From positions 196,001 through 260,000 of the forward strand of contig CALNXK010000308.1 of NCBI GenBank assembly GCA_942486035.1: a stretch of 64,000 nucleotides of DNA, read 5' to 3'. A program made the translations under genes and the position numbers. Below are positions 11,142 to 21,776 of this stretch, one piece after another. The notes beneath the pieces are model-generated. The model saw nothing but the letters and a program-made list of their open reading frames with translations, was not told where the DNA came from and did not search any database. The number at the start of each line of letters is the position of its first letter. The stretch's first letter is position 1. This DNA comes from Porites lobata (taxonomy: Eukaryota; Cnidaria; Anthozoa; Scleractinia; Poritidae).

Positions 11142-11401
11142 AGGTGGCAATTTTTGCCAGTCACTGGAACTTCTGGAGAACCCCAACTTTTTTTGGTCTT
11201 GTCTCTTACCTCAAGCTTTTTATAGGTTCAGTTCTGTTTCCCCCTTTTCTGAATGTGATGATGTTCCCCAATTTTATTATTTCTTAGCCAAAGCCTTGTA
11301 ATATAAAATAAAACACAAGAATTATTCTTGTGTTTGTTTTGTTTGTTTCTTTTATTGACCTGTTTTGTTACTAACAAGTCTTAATTTTGTGCTGTTTTCA
11401 G

Positions 11402-11469
11402 GAGGTCAAATTCCCTGGGTATCATACCTATTGGGCTGAGGCACAGACAAAAGGTTACAGTGGAGTTGG
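11402..11469 (+). CDS. apex1: APEX1-type exon (YWAEAQTKGYSGVG segment)
   Basis: Acceptor GTTTTCAG at 11394-11401, donor GG|GTGTATGT at 11470. The exon is in phase 0 at the start and leaves two bases at its end. It encodes FPGYHTYW...KGYSGVG, the conserved strand ahead of the catalytic Tyr region of AP endonucleases. The two leftover bases plus the first base of the next exon give Gly, so the phases agree. The 68-bp exon has no stop or indel. Confidence 0.9.
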
Positions 11470-12795
11470 GTGTATGTAAATCCAATAAAGAAATAATTAT
11501 TCTAAAGTGAAGTACTGTTTTGTATGACAAACGTGCAAGTCTTTTGTACAGGTCCAAAGTCTGAAAATAAGTTCAAAACACGATATCTCTTTAAAGTCAT
11601 CTTATTTATAATAACAATAATAATTTTTATAATATTAATAGTGATAATTATAGTACTTTAATTATCCTTTTGATCTTCCCTGATGGGGCTTTTCAGCGAT
11701 AATGAAACAAATGATTTACTGTAAATGGAACATAACATTATTAAAACAACCAACATGAACTGGTAGGAGATGAACCAGTTGGCAAAATCTAGGTAGTGGC
11801 CAGGGCAGGACATGAACATGGGGCCTCTGAATTACACGTACAGGTCCAGCACTTTAACTGCTCAGTCACCCTGAATGACATACTGAATTATGACATGAAG
11901 TGCAAAAAAATTTTGAAATTTCCTGGGTTTGATTGGTTAGCCATGTGACATTGTGGATTATTTTACAATACATATTTAAAACATTTGCAACCTTTTACAA
12001 GAAAAGGCGGGGGTTTTTTGTTTCACCCTTTGTACCCTCAGTTTCTTAATTGATCCCAATTTTGTAGTGGCGCCCTGTCTAGGGTTGGATACTCAGAACT
12101 GATTCTCCTCTTTTTAGAACCAGCTTTTCTAAGGCATTTTAGTGCTCATGTGCTTTCTTTGAATATGCATTCCAAATAATTATGTAGGTTGTTAGCTTCC
12201 ATGCTTGCCCAGTGCAAACTGTATGTTGTCATAATTTTTCTTTTTATTTTTTTATAGTTAGAAATGCATTATTAGAGTGGGCATTGACATGCAACACCAA
12301 AAATTTATGTAATGACTGTTTTCATGAAAGTACATGCAGCCTTACAAATTTATTGCAAAAATTAGAATTCAAGAAGGCAGGACATTTGTTCAAAGAATGA
12401 CTAGAGTGGTTAAATAAGCATTCCAAAAACATCCATCAAGTGGCCAATTTACTTGCACAAAGTCCAGTATTCAGTTTATGCATAAATTATAGCCTCACTA
12501 AACACAATATCTCTAAATTTCAATACTGTATTATTATGCTTGTGCATATGAAACAAGGTTTTTTTAAATTTTCACCTTATAATACCAGTCGTAAATTTAT
12601 GTTAGGGCGATGTTTTTATTTACTTCTTTTCCATAGGGAGTCTCTCCTCAGGCTAAAATGTTTGTGTTTGCTTTCAGATTGCTATAGCTCTTTGTCGTAA
12701 TAAAGCCTATTTTAAGTATACTACATACACCAAATCATTGTAGTGATGACATTAATTATTAAATTGATATTCTCTTGATTATATATTTATTTTAG

Positions 12796-12839
12796 ACTAT
12801 GCAGCAAGACAAAGCCATCGAATGTATCCTATGGTATAG
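12796..12839 (+). CDS. apex1: APEX1-type exon (KPSNVSYGI segment)
   Basis: Acceptor TTTATTTTAG at 12786-12795, donor ATAG|GTCAGT at 12840. The 44-bp exon encodes LCSKTKPSNVSYGI, aligning to the family's LLSR..PLKVSYGIG. The phases join to the exons on both sides without a gap. It is too short to appear as an open frame on its own. Confidence 0.9.
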
Positions 12840-13432
12840 GTCAGTTGTTATGTTTTAGATGTTGTAGCACTGTGAGGCTCAAGGTTATCCGGCCTTTACT
12901 TGTCATGTACATGGATTATTATTTTCTACACAGAAATAAGTACTTTTGATTAATGCTGATTTCATTTAGAAGAATAAAAATGTTACTCTGAACACGACAC
13001 AACAGTTTTCATTTGTTCATTTCTAAATTTGAAAAAATAATAATGTCAACCTGAATTTGCTATGAACTTTATTGTAAATCTCGGTTATTTGTCCAGTTTC
13101 CTGGAAATTACACTGTACAATGAAAGACAGTAAGTATTAACATTATAATATAAAATTAATGGTATCTTGATTTGTTCTTGTTTGCCGATAATCTAGGGGT
13201 GATTGGAATAAGGTACTAAGTGTCTCCTGATGCAATCTCTAATTCTCTCTTTGATTGACAAACTCATAAAGGAAAATTAAAGGGAGAATCTAGTAGTTTT
13301 TCAAAAGTCACTTGGGAATTAATTGCATGTACAGTCAACTTTCACCCTGCAGGAATGTCTCTTTTACAGATAAAAATAAACACCAATATTATTATGGGTT
13401 GCAAAGAGTCAAAACGTATCATGTTTTTTCAG

Positions 13433-13504
13433 GCATTGCAGAGCATGACAATGAACGACGAGTTATAACAGCTGAATTTAAAGAGTTTTACTTAGTGGCA
13501 TCAT
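13433..13504 (+). CDS. apex1: APEX1-type exon (EHDNERRVITAEF segment)
   Basis: Acceptor TGTTTTTTCAG ending at 13432, donor CAT|GTGAGT at 13505. The exon encodes IAEHDNERRVITAEFKEFYL, matching the family's EEHDQEGRVI.AEF strand. It ends with the first base of a codon that should be completed as the catalytic Tyr in the next exon. That next segment (YVPN...R in the family) was not found before 14428. Confidence 0.9.
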
Positions 13505-13748
13505 GTGAGTAGTCTTCTAGTAATGTACTAGATCGCCAAATGCTTGGCTGTATATGCCTCTGGTTCAGTACATTTACTAATAGTACAAGGGCTATCACTA
13601 ATGATATTGTTACTACTATAGCTGTACAGTACAGTGTGCTGCTATGATGTCAATGATGACAACCACATCCACTACCACAACATGCCCTCATAGCTGAGCA
13701 AAATCTTTATTATTATTATTTTCTTTTTACATTTACTGTCAAACTTAG

Positions 13749-13947
13749 AAAACCGTGAACACCTGAAAATTTTCAGGAATGTTGATTGTGTACTGGCCAA
13801 TCACAATAAAGTTCAGGATATGCAAGCAAACCTCAAAACCACAAACTAATTACCGTTGCTGTTTGCAGTTTGGTTGTCTCATGCCTTATTGGCTATTTCC
13901 TCTCAACACAATAACATTCCATAAATATTTCTGGTGTTCACGGTTTT
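13749..13947. mobile_element. MITE inside an APEX1 intron
   Basis: The 199-bp element has inverted ends. The left end AAAACCGTGAACACC is mirrored by the right end GGTGTTCACGGTTTT, and similarity continues inward through TCAGGAATGTT and ATTGTG for roughly 40 bp with some mismatches. It has no coding content and lies between the third and fourth recognised exons. Confidence 0.75.
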
Positions 13948-14427
13948 GTCAGTTTCACAGTCAAAGGTAACGTATTGAAAATAAATGTTTTTGTGTGTAT
14001 ATAGAGGGTCACAGGCTTAACAGTTCTTGAAAATGAATTTTCTCCTGACAATGTCAATACATTATCAATAGAAAAAGTTATGAGAGTTCAAATTGATCAC
14101 GTGCAAAAGACACTTTGATTCTCTGTCAAGTTCTGTCCACAAATTCTTTAAGAAAATGTATGGAAGTCACTTTGGAAAATGAATTATAACAGGCTCCTCC
14201 TTTTACCGGTATAACTCCTCCTAAAACCCCCCATGAAACATTTATAAGTGGCAGTTTGCGGTATTGTAGTTTCTTCTGGTTGTCCCTCTCCTTAAAAACC
14301 AACATGTTCAAATTCTTATTCGATCCGAAAAGTGTGTCGTTAGTTGGCGACTCTTAAAAGGCCGCACTAAGGCTTATCAGTTCTCGACTGAAACTATCAA
14401 CTGTTTTTCTCTCTACTTTCCTTGCAG

Positions 14428-14540
14428 GCTTGACTACAGACAGGGTTGGGATAAAGTCTTCAGGGATTACCTCAAGAATCTAGACAAAAACATACCTGTT
14501 ATACTGTGTGGCGATCTTAATGTTGCTCACAAAGAAATAG
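14428..14540 (+). CDS. apex1: APEX1-type exon with GDLNVAH active-site motif
   Basis: Acceptor CTTTCCTTGCAG ending at 14427, donor ATAG|GTTAGT at 14541. The 113-bp exon encodes LDYRQGWDKVFRDYL followed by IPVILCGDLNVAHKEI. GDLNVAH carries the catalytic Asp and Asn of the family (Asp210 and Asn212 in human numbering). The frame is open throughout, and the final base joins the next exon as an Asp codon. Confidence 0.95.
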
Positions 14541-15073
14541 GTTAGTTTCTGGCTGTTAATCCTGTTAATCAATTATTCTTCTGTTTAAAAATACGTGCAC
14601 ACCAGGTTTTATGTCTCCACCCATAACTGTGCGGATAGAATGGGAACAAGCTTTTCACACAACGATTCCTAGACTGAACAAGCCTTAGTTACAATTTTTC
14701 AATGATATCCAAAGTTAACCATTTACTGGTTAGTATGAGTTCTCATCACCCTAGAACTTTTTAGACACCTTATAAAGTTTACACAAATTAGTATTCCTTA
14801 TCGCTTCCACACCATACATCCACAGTACTGGGGAAACCAAAGCCATGAGGAATACTATGTCGTGTAAACTTCAAAAGGTGTCCAAGGGGTTTTTAGCCGA
14901 TGCAAACCAATGGTAACCCCATTAACCAATAATGGCTTGCATTTTCTATCCAAGCAATCCTAAAACACTTTCTACCAGTTCTCCTGTAGACAGTAGATCT
15001 TGGAGAACCCTTTCCATGTCAAAGCCGCTGATAACTGATACTACATATATTTTCTCCCTCTCCTTTCTTAAAG

Positions 15074-15252
15074 ACTTAGAAAACCCAAAGACCAACACAA
15101 AAATGCTGGTTTTACAAAAGAAGAAAGACAAGGCTTCACTGAACTGCTGGAGGAAGGCTTTATTGATTCGTTCCGTCTCTTTATCCTGAAAAACCTAAAC
15201 AGTATTCATTTTGGTCTTATATGAGAAACGCTCGCGCAAAGAATGGTGGCTG
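15074..15252 (+). CDS. apex1: APEX1-type exon carrying two 1-bp deletions
   Basis: Acceptor CTTTCTTAAAG ending at 15073, donor GGCTG|GTAAGT at 15253. The family segments are all present but in three successive frames. DLENPKTNTK is followed, after the five-A run at 15099-15103, by NAGFT.EERQGFTELLEEGF in the next frame. After the T run at 15180-15182 comes YPEKPKQYSFWSYMRNARAK in the frame after that. The exon is 179 bp, whereas the flanking splice phases need 178 or 181 bp, as expected for two single-base losses. Both lie in short homopolymers, so residual sequencing error is a real alternative. Confidence 0.88.
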
Positions 15253-16843
15253 GTAAGTTAGTTATAACGCGTTATTATTTGCGAAGTGTCTTATCCATAC
15301 TTAAGCTTGACCAGCGGTGAGAAGAATGAGAACGTCATAAAGAAATAGATTTAATAAGCAAAACAACAGTACCGCAAATGATCCCCAAAATGGGCAGCAA
15401 ATGATTCTCGACCGTAAATGATCCCTAAGATGGACCGCAAATGATCCCGTGAAAAATTGACGAATGGAATGGATTTTAGTTGGATATTGGATGAAGAATG
15501 GAGTGTTTACAACGTAACCTTCGAGGGAGAAAAGGAACCTTTTCTTCTCGCCCTCTAAAGAAAAAGGGAAGGAGGACGCCAGATCACATGTTAATTTATA
15601 CAACGCGTGAAAAAAATAATAGACATGAAAAGGATAATTATGTTATTAACCGTGCTTCTTCCCTTGGCAATTGCTTTAAATTTTGTTTCGTCGCTCTAAG
15701 GACAGGCAAGACGCTACGCAGAAATAACTATTATTTTAACGCCTAGAAGATCAAATTGTCAAGAATGTCAACATTGGGATTACGGTAAGCACGTGGCTAG
15801 GGACTCCATTTAACAAACGTATTTTTAGACTGACCTCAAGTCCCACAAAAATAAAGCTAGAATCGGGCCTTTCGGGCTAGCCAGCGAATGCTTCATGACA
15901 ACCAAAAATGCACAACGAGTATATTACACACAAACGACTATTTAACTGAATAATGTTACTCTCACTTTGATTATTTTCTCAAGTTAATAATAAGTATAAC
16001 CGATTGATTGATTTTGACAAAGTTTTTATCTATATCGAAGTTAACTACAGTACGTGAAAGCTTAATTGTTAAATAGTAACTAAACAAGACACTACGTTGC
16101 GCAGCCATTTTCTTGTTTCTTTGACTTAACAATGTTTTAAAATTAGTGTGTTAGAGTATATTTCTCGTTTTCTTTAAACAAAGTCTTGAATTGATTTTTC
16201 ATTTACTTTTCATTTATGTCTTTATTTGAGAAGTAAAATTATACTTTTACTACTTTTTAATGAAAATGATGATTATAAAGAATTTCTATAGCGCTAGAAC
16301 TATAAAATATTCAAAAGCAATAATTGTCATAATAAAATTGACACGATCATCCGCGAACTTGAGTCCAAGTCATTCCTATTTTTCGTTTGCGGACCAAGTT
16401 GGGGATCATTTACGGTCGAGGATCATTTTAGGTCATTTTGGGGAGCATTTGCGGTACTGTACAGTACTTCCGCATCACACTTTTCGGTTCATTCCGTTGC
16501 CATCGCTGCACTACTAAGCTTCGCACTTGATGCCCGGGTACTGAACCCGAGTACGGTACTCGCTCGGCATTAATCTAATACAAGAGAGGAACGGCGGTTT
16601 TAAGTCGATTCGGCCTATAACATTACAACACTCTACAGAATGGTGAACCTACTTCGCCGAGATGTTATTTCACTTAACCTTGGATTCCACATGTGCAGTC
16701 TCTGTCTTTCCATGCTTACTCCTTTTTCTTAGGCTTAAAGAACGACAAATACAAATCGGGCGAGTCGACGTAGTCTGGGCGAATTGCCATCTGGCGAATT
16801 GACCTTTCGGGCGAAACGACCCGATACCCAAGACAGAATCATC
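15253..16843. other. Intron sequence, no recognised element
   Basis: First part of the 5.4-kb final intron of the APEX1-type locus. Around 15365-15450 there is a loose series of GACCGCAAATGATCC-like words, and reverse-oriented relatives (GGATCATTTACGGTCGAGGATCATTTTAGG) lie near 16405-16455, suggesting a decayed repeat pair. No coding sequence was seen. Confidence 0.4.
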
Positions 16844-17121
16844 TACAATCTTGGACAAAACTGTTGAGAAAATTGCGTACTTGGGGAGCATTTTTTCTAA
16901 ACGTCGTAGCCGACCGATTCTTCCTTCCCCCCGTCCCCCTGGAAGCAGTGTTGTTGGGTCTTTAAAAGAAAGCCGGATTCCTAAGCATTTGTAGGAAGCA
17001 ACTTTGAACTGGGGGAGGGGGTTTTCTTTACGCAAAGCCGTTGATTTGGAAATAGTTTTGTTGCGTTAGGTAGTGCACATTAATGAAAACATTTTCTCAA
17101 GTAGTTTTGTCCAGGATTGTA
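16844..17121. mobile_element. TA-flanked MITE, copy 1
   Basis: The element is flanked by TA dinucleotides (16844-16845 and 17120-17121). Its inverted ends are CAATCTTGGACAAAACTG on the left and, in reverse complement, CAATCCTGGACAAAACTA on the right, both continuing into TTGAGAAAA. The total is 278 bp including the TAs. The TA duplication and short inverted ends suggest Tc1/mariner-type mobilisation; this is inference, as no transposase is present. Copy 2 at 18654-18931 has the same length and differs at three positions. Confidence 0.85.
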
Positions 17122-18220
17122 TTTGACTGGAAAAGTCGATTTTGAGCATTTAACGCTGGCACATAAATCTGTTCTCTATATATTTCGTACACTTCGCAGA
17201 AAAGTAGATAATTAATGAAAAATAAGTGACAACAGAGGAGTTGATGACAAGAAAATCAACTTGTATGTCTTTCTTGATTCAAGTAGCCAATCGTGAACGT
17301 TTGTGAATTTCATTTTCCATGCAGGGTTTTTACGCGCGCTTTGAGTGCAGAGGAGCAGGCATACATTACGTTTTTGGCGGACGAGAAGGACTTCTCGGTC
17401 AAGGAGATTAGCCAGAAAACAGGAATTTCACCTGCTACTATTCGACCAACAAATAATACATGAAACTTTTGCTGAATTTTGAGAGCGCGTGACCCATGCT
17501 TTGAACAATTTCCCCATCGCCGAAATAGATAAAACAATCAAAGTCAACGAACAAGCGCTTGCCATTAATAACAGCATCAAAAGGAGAGAGGATTAAATGT
17601 TAACAAAACTTGTATTTTTACTTTCCAAATTTGAAAGCTTACTTTTGACATTGTAGCGATGTTCAGTGCAAAAAATCACACTATGAAATCTAGAAATGTC
17701 ACGCTCGGTAACGTGACAAGATGTACTATCGTGTGACCAGTGAGAGTGCATGTTTTGCCCTCGGGCTATTTATAGGTACAAATGACTGGACGAAATTATG
17801 GGATAAATTCATCATTTGTAAAGCAAGAGAGAGCAAAAATTGCCACAGCTGTCTTCTAACCTCTTTCTCTCCGCAATATCTAAGATTCGGAACGATTAAC
17901 AGGACATTTTGAAGGTGTTACCAAGATTGGCAACGGTTAACAACGATTAACAAGGACGTTTCAAAAGAATCAGAAGGTCATTTACTTTTAAAAACAAAAT
18001 GGTGTTAACCGTTTCAATGCTTTGTTAATCGTAACATTATTCTATCCATGGAATTATCATAAAAAGTTAACCGACTTGTAGCAAACGAGGTTTCTGTAAC
18101 CCTCATAGTTTAGCCAATTTTACGATCTGAGAAGCATTTTCCACATGACAGGATATGTCTCCATATTGCTTTCACTATACGTCACTAAATAAACACTACG
18201 AACTTTATTTCTTCTAAGAA
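17122..18220. other. Intron sequence, nothing recognised
   Basis: AT-rich intronic sequence between the MITE copy and a tandem duplication. Several short open frames exist, but none has recognisable content. Confidence 0.4.
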
Positions 18221-18474
18221 AACCGTCATCCAAGTCTTGTTCTGACTCTTCTGAAAACTAGAAATCACTTTCCACACTTTTCAAGCCTGCCAGGTTTGAA
18301 CAACACGAAAACATGTAACAATGAGCACGCGTTCTACAGCTATTGCAAACCGTCATCCAAGTCTTGTTCTGACTCTTCTGAAAACTATAAATCACTTTCC
18401 ACACTTTCCAAGCCTGCCAGGTTTGAACAACTCGAAAACATGTAACAATGAGCACGCGTTCTACAGCTATTGCA
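18221..18474 (+). repeat. 127-bp tandem duplication
   Basis: Two head-to-tail copies, 18221-18347 and 18348-18474, each running from AACCGTCATCCAAGTC to TTCTACAGCTATTGC. They differ at only a few positions (for example ACTAGAAATC against ACTATAAATC, and TTTTCAAGCC against TTTCCAAGCC). It is a recent local duplication inside the final APEX1-type intron. Confidence 0.9.
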
Positions 18475-18653
18475 AAATCTTACTGTTTTAAGAGGGTGCA
18501 GCAAAAAACGTATGTGAGGTCGTACTTTTCTATGAGAAGATGGTGTGCCGTGAAACTTTGCTCTCAAAACAGCTTCCGTAAAGTGCTTTTTATTGGTAGC
18601 TTTCCGTTTTGTGCCTGTTAATATTCTTGCTAAAAAACGCGAATCACCTTATA

Positions 18654-18931
18654 TACAATCTTGGACAAAACTGTTGAGAAAATTGCGTACTTGGGGGGCA
18701 TTTTTTCTAAACGTCGTAGCCGACCGATTCTTCCTTCCCCCCGTCCCCCTGGAAGCAGTGTTGTTGGGTCTTTAAAAGAAAGCCGGATTCCTAAGCATTT
18801 CTAGGAAGCAACTTTGAACTGGGGGAGGGGGTTTTCTTTACGCAAAGCCGTTGATTTGGAAATAGTTTTGTTGCGTTAGGTAGTGTACATTAATGAAAAC
18901 ATTTTCTCAAGTAGTTTTGTCCAGGATTGTA
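18654..18931. mobile_element. TA-flanked MITE, copy 2
   Basis: Same 278-bp element as 16844-17121, in the same orientation, flanked by TA at 18654-18655 and 18930-18931. I see three differences between the copies (an A/G in the first G-rich run, a G/C in CATTT(G/C)TAGG, and a C/T in AGTG(C/T)ACA), giving about 99 percent identity. Confidence 0.88.
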
Positions 18932-19739
18932 GCTCATTCTATCTTGTCTGATATCATCTCTAAAGACCGAAGCTAGGGTAGTACAAACACAAAAATGTGG
19001 GAATAGAGCGACTTTCATATTACCTTAAAATGAAAACGCGCGAACAAACAGAAACAACAAACGAACGGAAAAAGATCGATTTGATTGGTTTGTCGAACGG
19101 ATACAAACGCGCGTGGCTTTTGGTTGGTTAAGCGAGCGCTCGGGTATAAAAACTTCATGCCCGAAGAACTTTCTAGAAATCAATCGATACTTTGACGGTT
19201 ATACTACAACAGATTGGCTAATCGAACAATGTCTTTTACATATTAGGGTTTTCTTTGGCGGGAAAACGAGGAGTCCATGTTTTGATCTTTTCATCCATTG
19301 GCTGATAAAACAAATAACGATCACTTACCGAAACCATTTTTCAATTTCACACGGAAGTCGCTTATGTTGCAAAGAAAAAGGTATCGTGCGCAAATTTTGA
19401 TGGGATGTACGATCATTCTCACAGGAGAGAAACTTCGTTTGCCGTCTCTTATTGGGCCGAACTGTTTTCCATACCAAAATTTCAAAAAGTGGCGAAAGAC
19501 ACCGCTCGATCAAACTCTCAGTTACTCCACTTGAGGTTGAGTGACACTAAATACGAAAGCATCATTCTCTATCGATGCTCTATTAGCACTGTGATCTGCA
19601 GTGGTACTTACCATTCACATGGAAAAACCGAAAATTCCGGTTGGAAAATCAAATGGTTCGTGCCATTCCACTCTTTTTAGTTTGTTAAGCTGATCTGGAT
19701 TGTAGCGGGTCGTTCTCCCACCATGTCAAATTAGGGAAC
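18932..19739. other. Intron sequence, nothing recognised
   Basis: Between the second MITE copy and the Harbinger-like element. Several overlapping open frames of 60-95 codons run through this part on both strands. None has recognisable content, and none is bounded by convincing splice sites. Confidence 0.4.
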
Positions 19740-20554
19740 TTAAGAACCACGAGGAAGTTCACGACGACGACGTCTGTTGACTGGGAAAAGACTGGAACGA
19801 GAACGTCAGTTTCGGCGGGAAAAAGGAAACTTAAGATACAGTCGGTTTGTAGGTCGACGACGACGACACTGAATGTAAACACAAATGTACAACTGTGATG
19901 TTCGTTCGCAACAAAGTTTTTCGCAATGGCGTCTTTTAAAAGAATGCAAAATCTTATTTTTTAAGCCGTACGTCTAATTTCATTGACGATGAAGAATTTT
20001 TTGTGTTGTCTGAGCTTTTCGAGTGGAAAAACACCTAGTTTCCGTACGAAATTATTCAACTTTCAACTTGAATGAGATGACCGAGTCCGAGTGTCTGTCA
20101 GAGTTTAGATTTCGAAAGAGACATTCTGATGTGATAGCTGTTTTCCTTATCAAGTTTATTTCCTCTATATTAGAGATAAATGATTTGCCTTACCTAAAAC
20201 GTACAAATAAATTTATCACTTACGAGTTCGCTCGCTCGGCCTCCACAACTGTTGTCATTCTTCGAAGTAAAAATCAGTTCATTAGTCGAATTTTCAATCA
20301 ACATCGCTTGTTAGAAGAAAAAAAGGAACGATACCTGGATTTACGAGGATTAGAAAATGCAAAGGCCTGCAAAAATCTCTAAAAAAAAAGTGGATTTCCA
20401 CCTGCCAAAGGTTGTGGATTGCAGGACGACGTGATTCTACTTTGTTTGTCGTCGTCGACGTCACCACCACGACGAAATTTACTATTCGCGCTTGCGCAGT
20501 ACACTGTAACTCACTTCCGGTCGTCGTCGACCAAGTCGTCGTCGTGGTTCTTAA
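19740..20554 (+). mobile_element. Decayed PIF/Harbinger-like DNA transposon
   Basis: Inverted ends start directly after TTAA on both sides. GAACCACGAGGAAG on the left (TTAA 19740-19743) matches the reverse complement of CGTCGTGGTTC on the right (TTAA 20551-20554). TTAA contains the TTA/TAA triplet expected for PIF/Harbinger targets. Both ends carry sub-terminal CGACGACGACG runs. The interior holds the transposase-like fragment at 20023-20382. At 815 bp it is far shorter than an autonomous copy. Confidence 0.6.
20023..20382 (+). pseudogene. Harbinger-transposase N-terminal fragment
   Basis: A 119-codon open frame contains NEMTESECLSEFRFRK, resembling the E-x-E-x-x-x-EFRF region near the N-terminus of Harbinger/HARBI1-type transposases. 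It continues with a stretch reminiscent of the helix that precedes the IFN motif (ISRIFNQH). No DDE catalytic core follows before the stop, so at most an N-terminal relic remains. The assignment rests on short motifs and position inside a TTAA-flanked element; a chance open frame is possible. Confidence 0.4.
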
Positions 20555-20689
20555 GTTAATTATTTTCTAGAAATGTTTATGCGCAAGATTTCGACCCGGG
20601 TGATTTGTTTCAATGGTAAGCACCCCTGCAGGCTGCCTTTAGTGTAAACTCGAGAATTTTGGTTAATGATATGATAACTTTTCTTTACA

Positions 20690-20694
20690 GGCGT
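20690..20694. repeat. Target-site duplication, left copy
   Basis: GGCGT adjoins the left LTR, and CGCGT (28250-28254) adjoins the right LTR. This is a 4/5 match, or a perfect 4-bp GCGT with one extra C next to the right LTR. BEL/Pao integrases make 4-6 bp duplications. The pre-insertion exon sequence predicted from the frame has a single GCGT at this point. Confidence 0.75.
20691..20694 (+). CDS. apex1: Severed start of APEX1-type terminal exon
   Basis: The acceptor TTTTCTTTACAG ends at 20690. The four following bases GCGT complete the split Trp codon of the preceding exon and supply the Arg codon of the family's WRLDYF motif. The retrotransposon LTR begins at 20695. Reading on into the LTR gives five foreign codons and then TAG at 20710-20712. 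The rest of the exon is at 28255-28368. Confidence 0.85.
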
Positions 20695-21056
20695 TGTAGC
20701 GTCCACTCATAGCTACTTGTAACCGTAAACTTTAATCAGCTGTCTACTTGCTAGTTCGCTTCTAATCTGCACATAACTTGTATTCATTCCATTCACAAAT
20801 TGCACGTGAACGAGAAAGATTCGCTGAAATAAGAACAACGCGACTATTACAAAGATGATATTGACCGAATAAACCGAAAATGCTGTATACTTACAAGTTA
20901 TTGTGCCTTCTAATGGCAAGGAAAACTTGTCCTAACGAAACGATTACAGTACAACTCCATAACAAACATGTGCTTCGTGGGAAAGAGCGCCCGCGATATC
21001 TTAGTGCGCGGTCACCGAAGGCCACACCATATAAGGTTCATTTTCTGTCTCTTACA
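20695..21056 (-). repeat. BEL/Pao 3' LTR (left)
   Basis: 362 bp, TGTAGCGTCC...TCTCTTACA on the plus strand (TGTAAGAG...GCTACA in element orientation). Identical to 27888-28249 except at five positions. A polypurine tract on the minus strand lies directly inside it, as expected at a 3' LTR. Confidence 0.95.
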
Positions 21057-21080
21057 CGCTCCCCCCCCCTCCCCGCCCAG
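21057..21080 (-). other. Polypurine tract of the BEL/Pao element
   Basis: On the minus strand this reads as an almost pure G/A run (GGGCGGGGAGGGGGGGGGAG) ending next to the 3' LTR. It is the expected plus-strand primer site for reverse transcription. Confidence 0.8.
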
Positions 21081-21233
21081 AAAAACGACTGGGGAGTCTT
21101 TCTACTTTAGCACAAACTAGTACTGAGCGTACAAAAAACTAGTCGAAACTATCCGATCAGTACAAAGTTCCTCTAAAGTTCCCTCAGTTATCTTTACCTT
21201 TCGGAACAGTTCAGACACTTCTCGGTGCCCTTC

Positions 21234-21776
21234 CTACACACATGAACTGGTAGCTTCAAAGAGGTTTGGCCGCTGTTCCAAGCCACCTAGTAACTGCTCT
21301 TCCAATAGACAGAGCTTTCGGACATCTCTGCGGTACGCTCCGTCCGCTATTCTGACGACAACTTGGCGTACCATGCCTTCGCTATCAGGAAAGGTTTCCT
21401 CGACCAAGCCCTTCGGCCACTGACCCCGGGACAAATTCTTTTTTGCAAGCAACACTAAATCTCCCACTTTAAAGTTTGGCTTAGGTTGTAACCACTTCTG
21501 GCGTTCTTGGAGCGTCGGCAGATATTCCCTGGTCCACCTATGCCAAAATTCATTTGCGAGAAGATGAACGTGCTTCCATCTGGCTTTGAATCGATCTGAC
21601 TCATCAAATAAATCTGGGGATGAAGACGGGTTTCGGCGCAACAGAAGGATATGGTTCGGCGTCAGTGCTTCCAAATCCTTTGGATCATCAGAGACCGGCG
21701 GTCCACCTCTGCCAAAATTCATTTGCGCGAAGATGAACGTGCTTCCATCTGGCTTTGAATCGATCTGACTCATCAA
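21234..21776 (-). pseudogene. BEL/Pao pol C-terminal segment (DUF5641-like), frame-shifted
   Basis: Minus-strand open frame of 180 codons. It repeats the segment LTPNHILLLRRNPSS...RFKARWKHV and then continues through FKVGDLVLLAKKNL and VVRIADGAYRRDV. This is the domain that follows the integrase core in BEL/Pao polyproteins. It is detached from the main pol frame by the 169-bp duplication at 21531-21868 (169 is not a multiple of 3). The natural end of the polyprotein is probably here. Confidence 0.85.

Noticed and set aside
14303..14336. ATGTTCAAATTCTTATTCGA as a damaged version of the missing APEX1 YVPN segment
   Set aside because: It would need an inserted base, lacks an AG acceptor in front, and its possible donor leaves the wrong phase for the 14428 exon.
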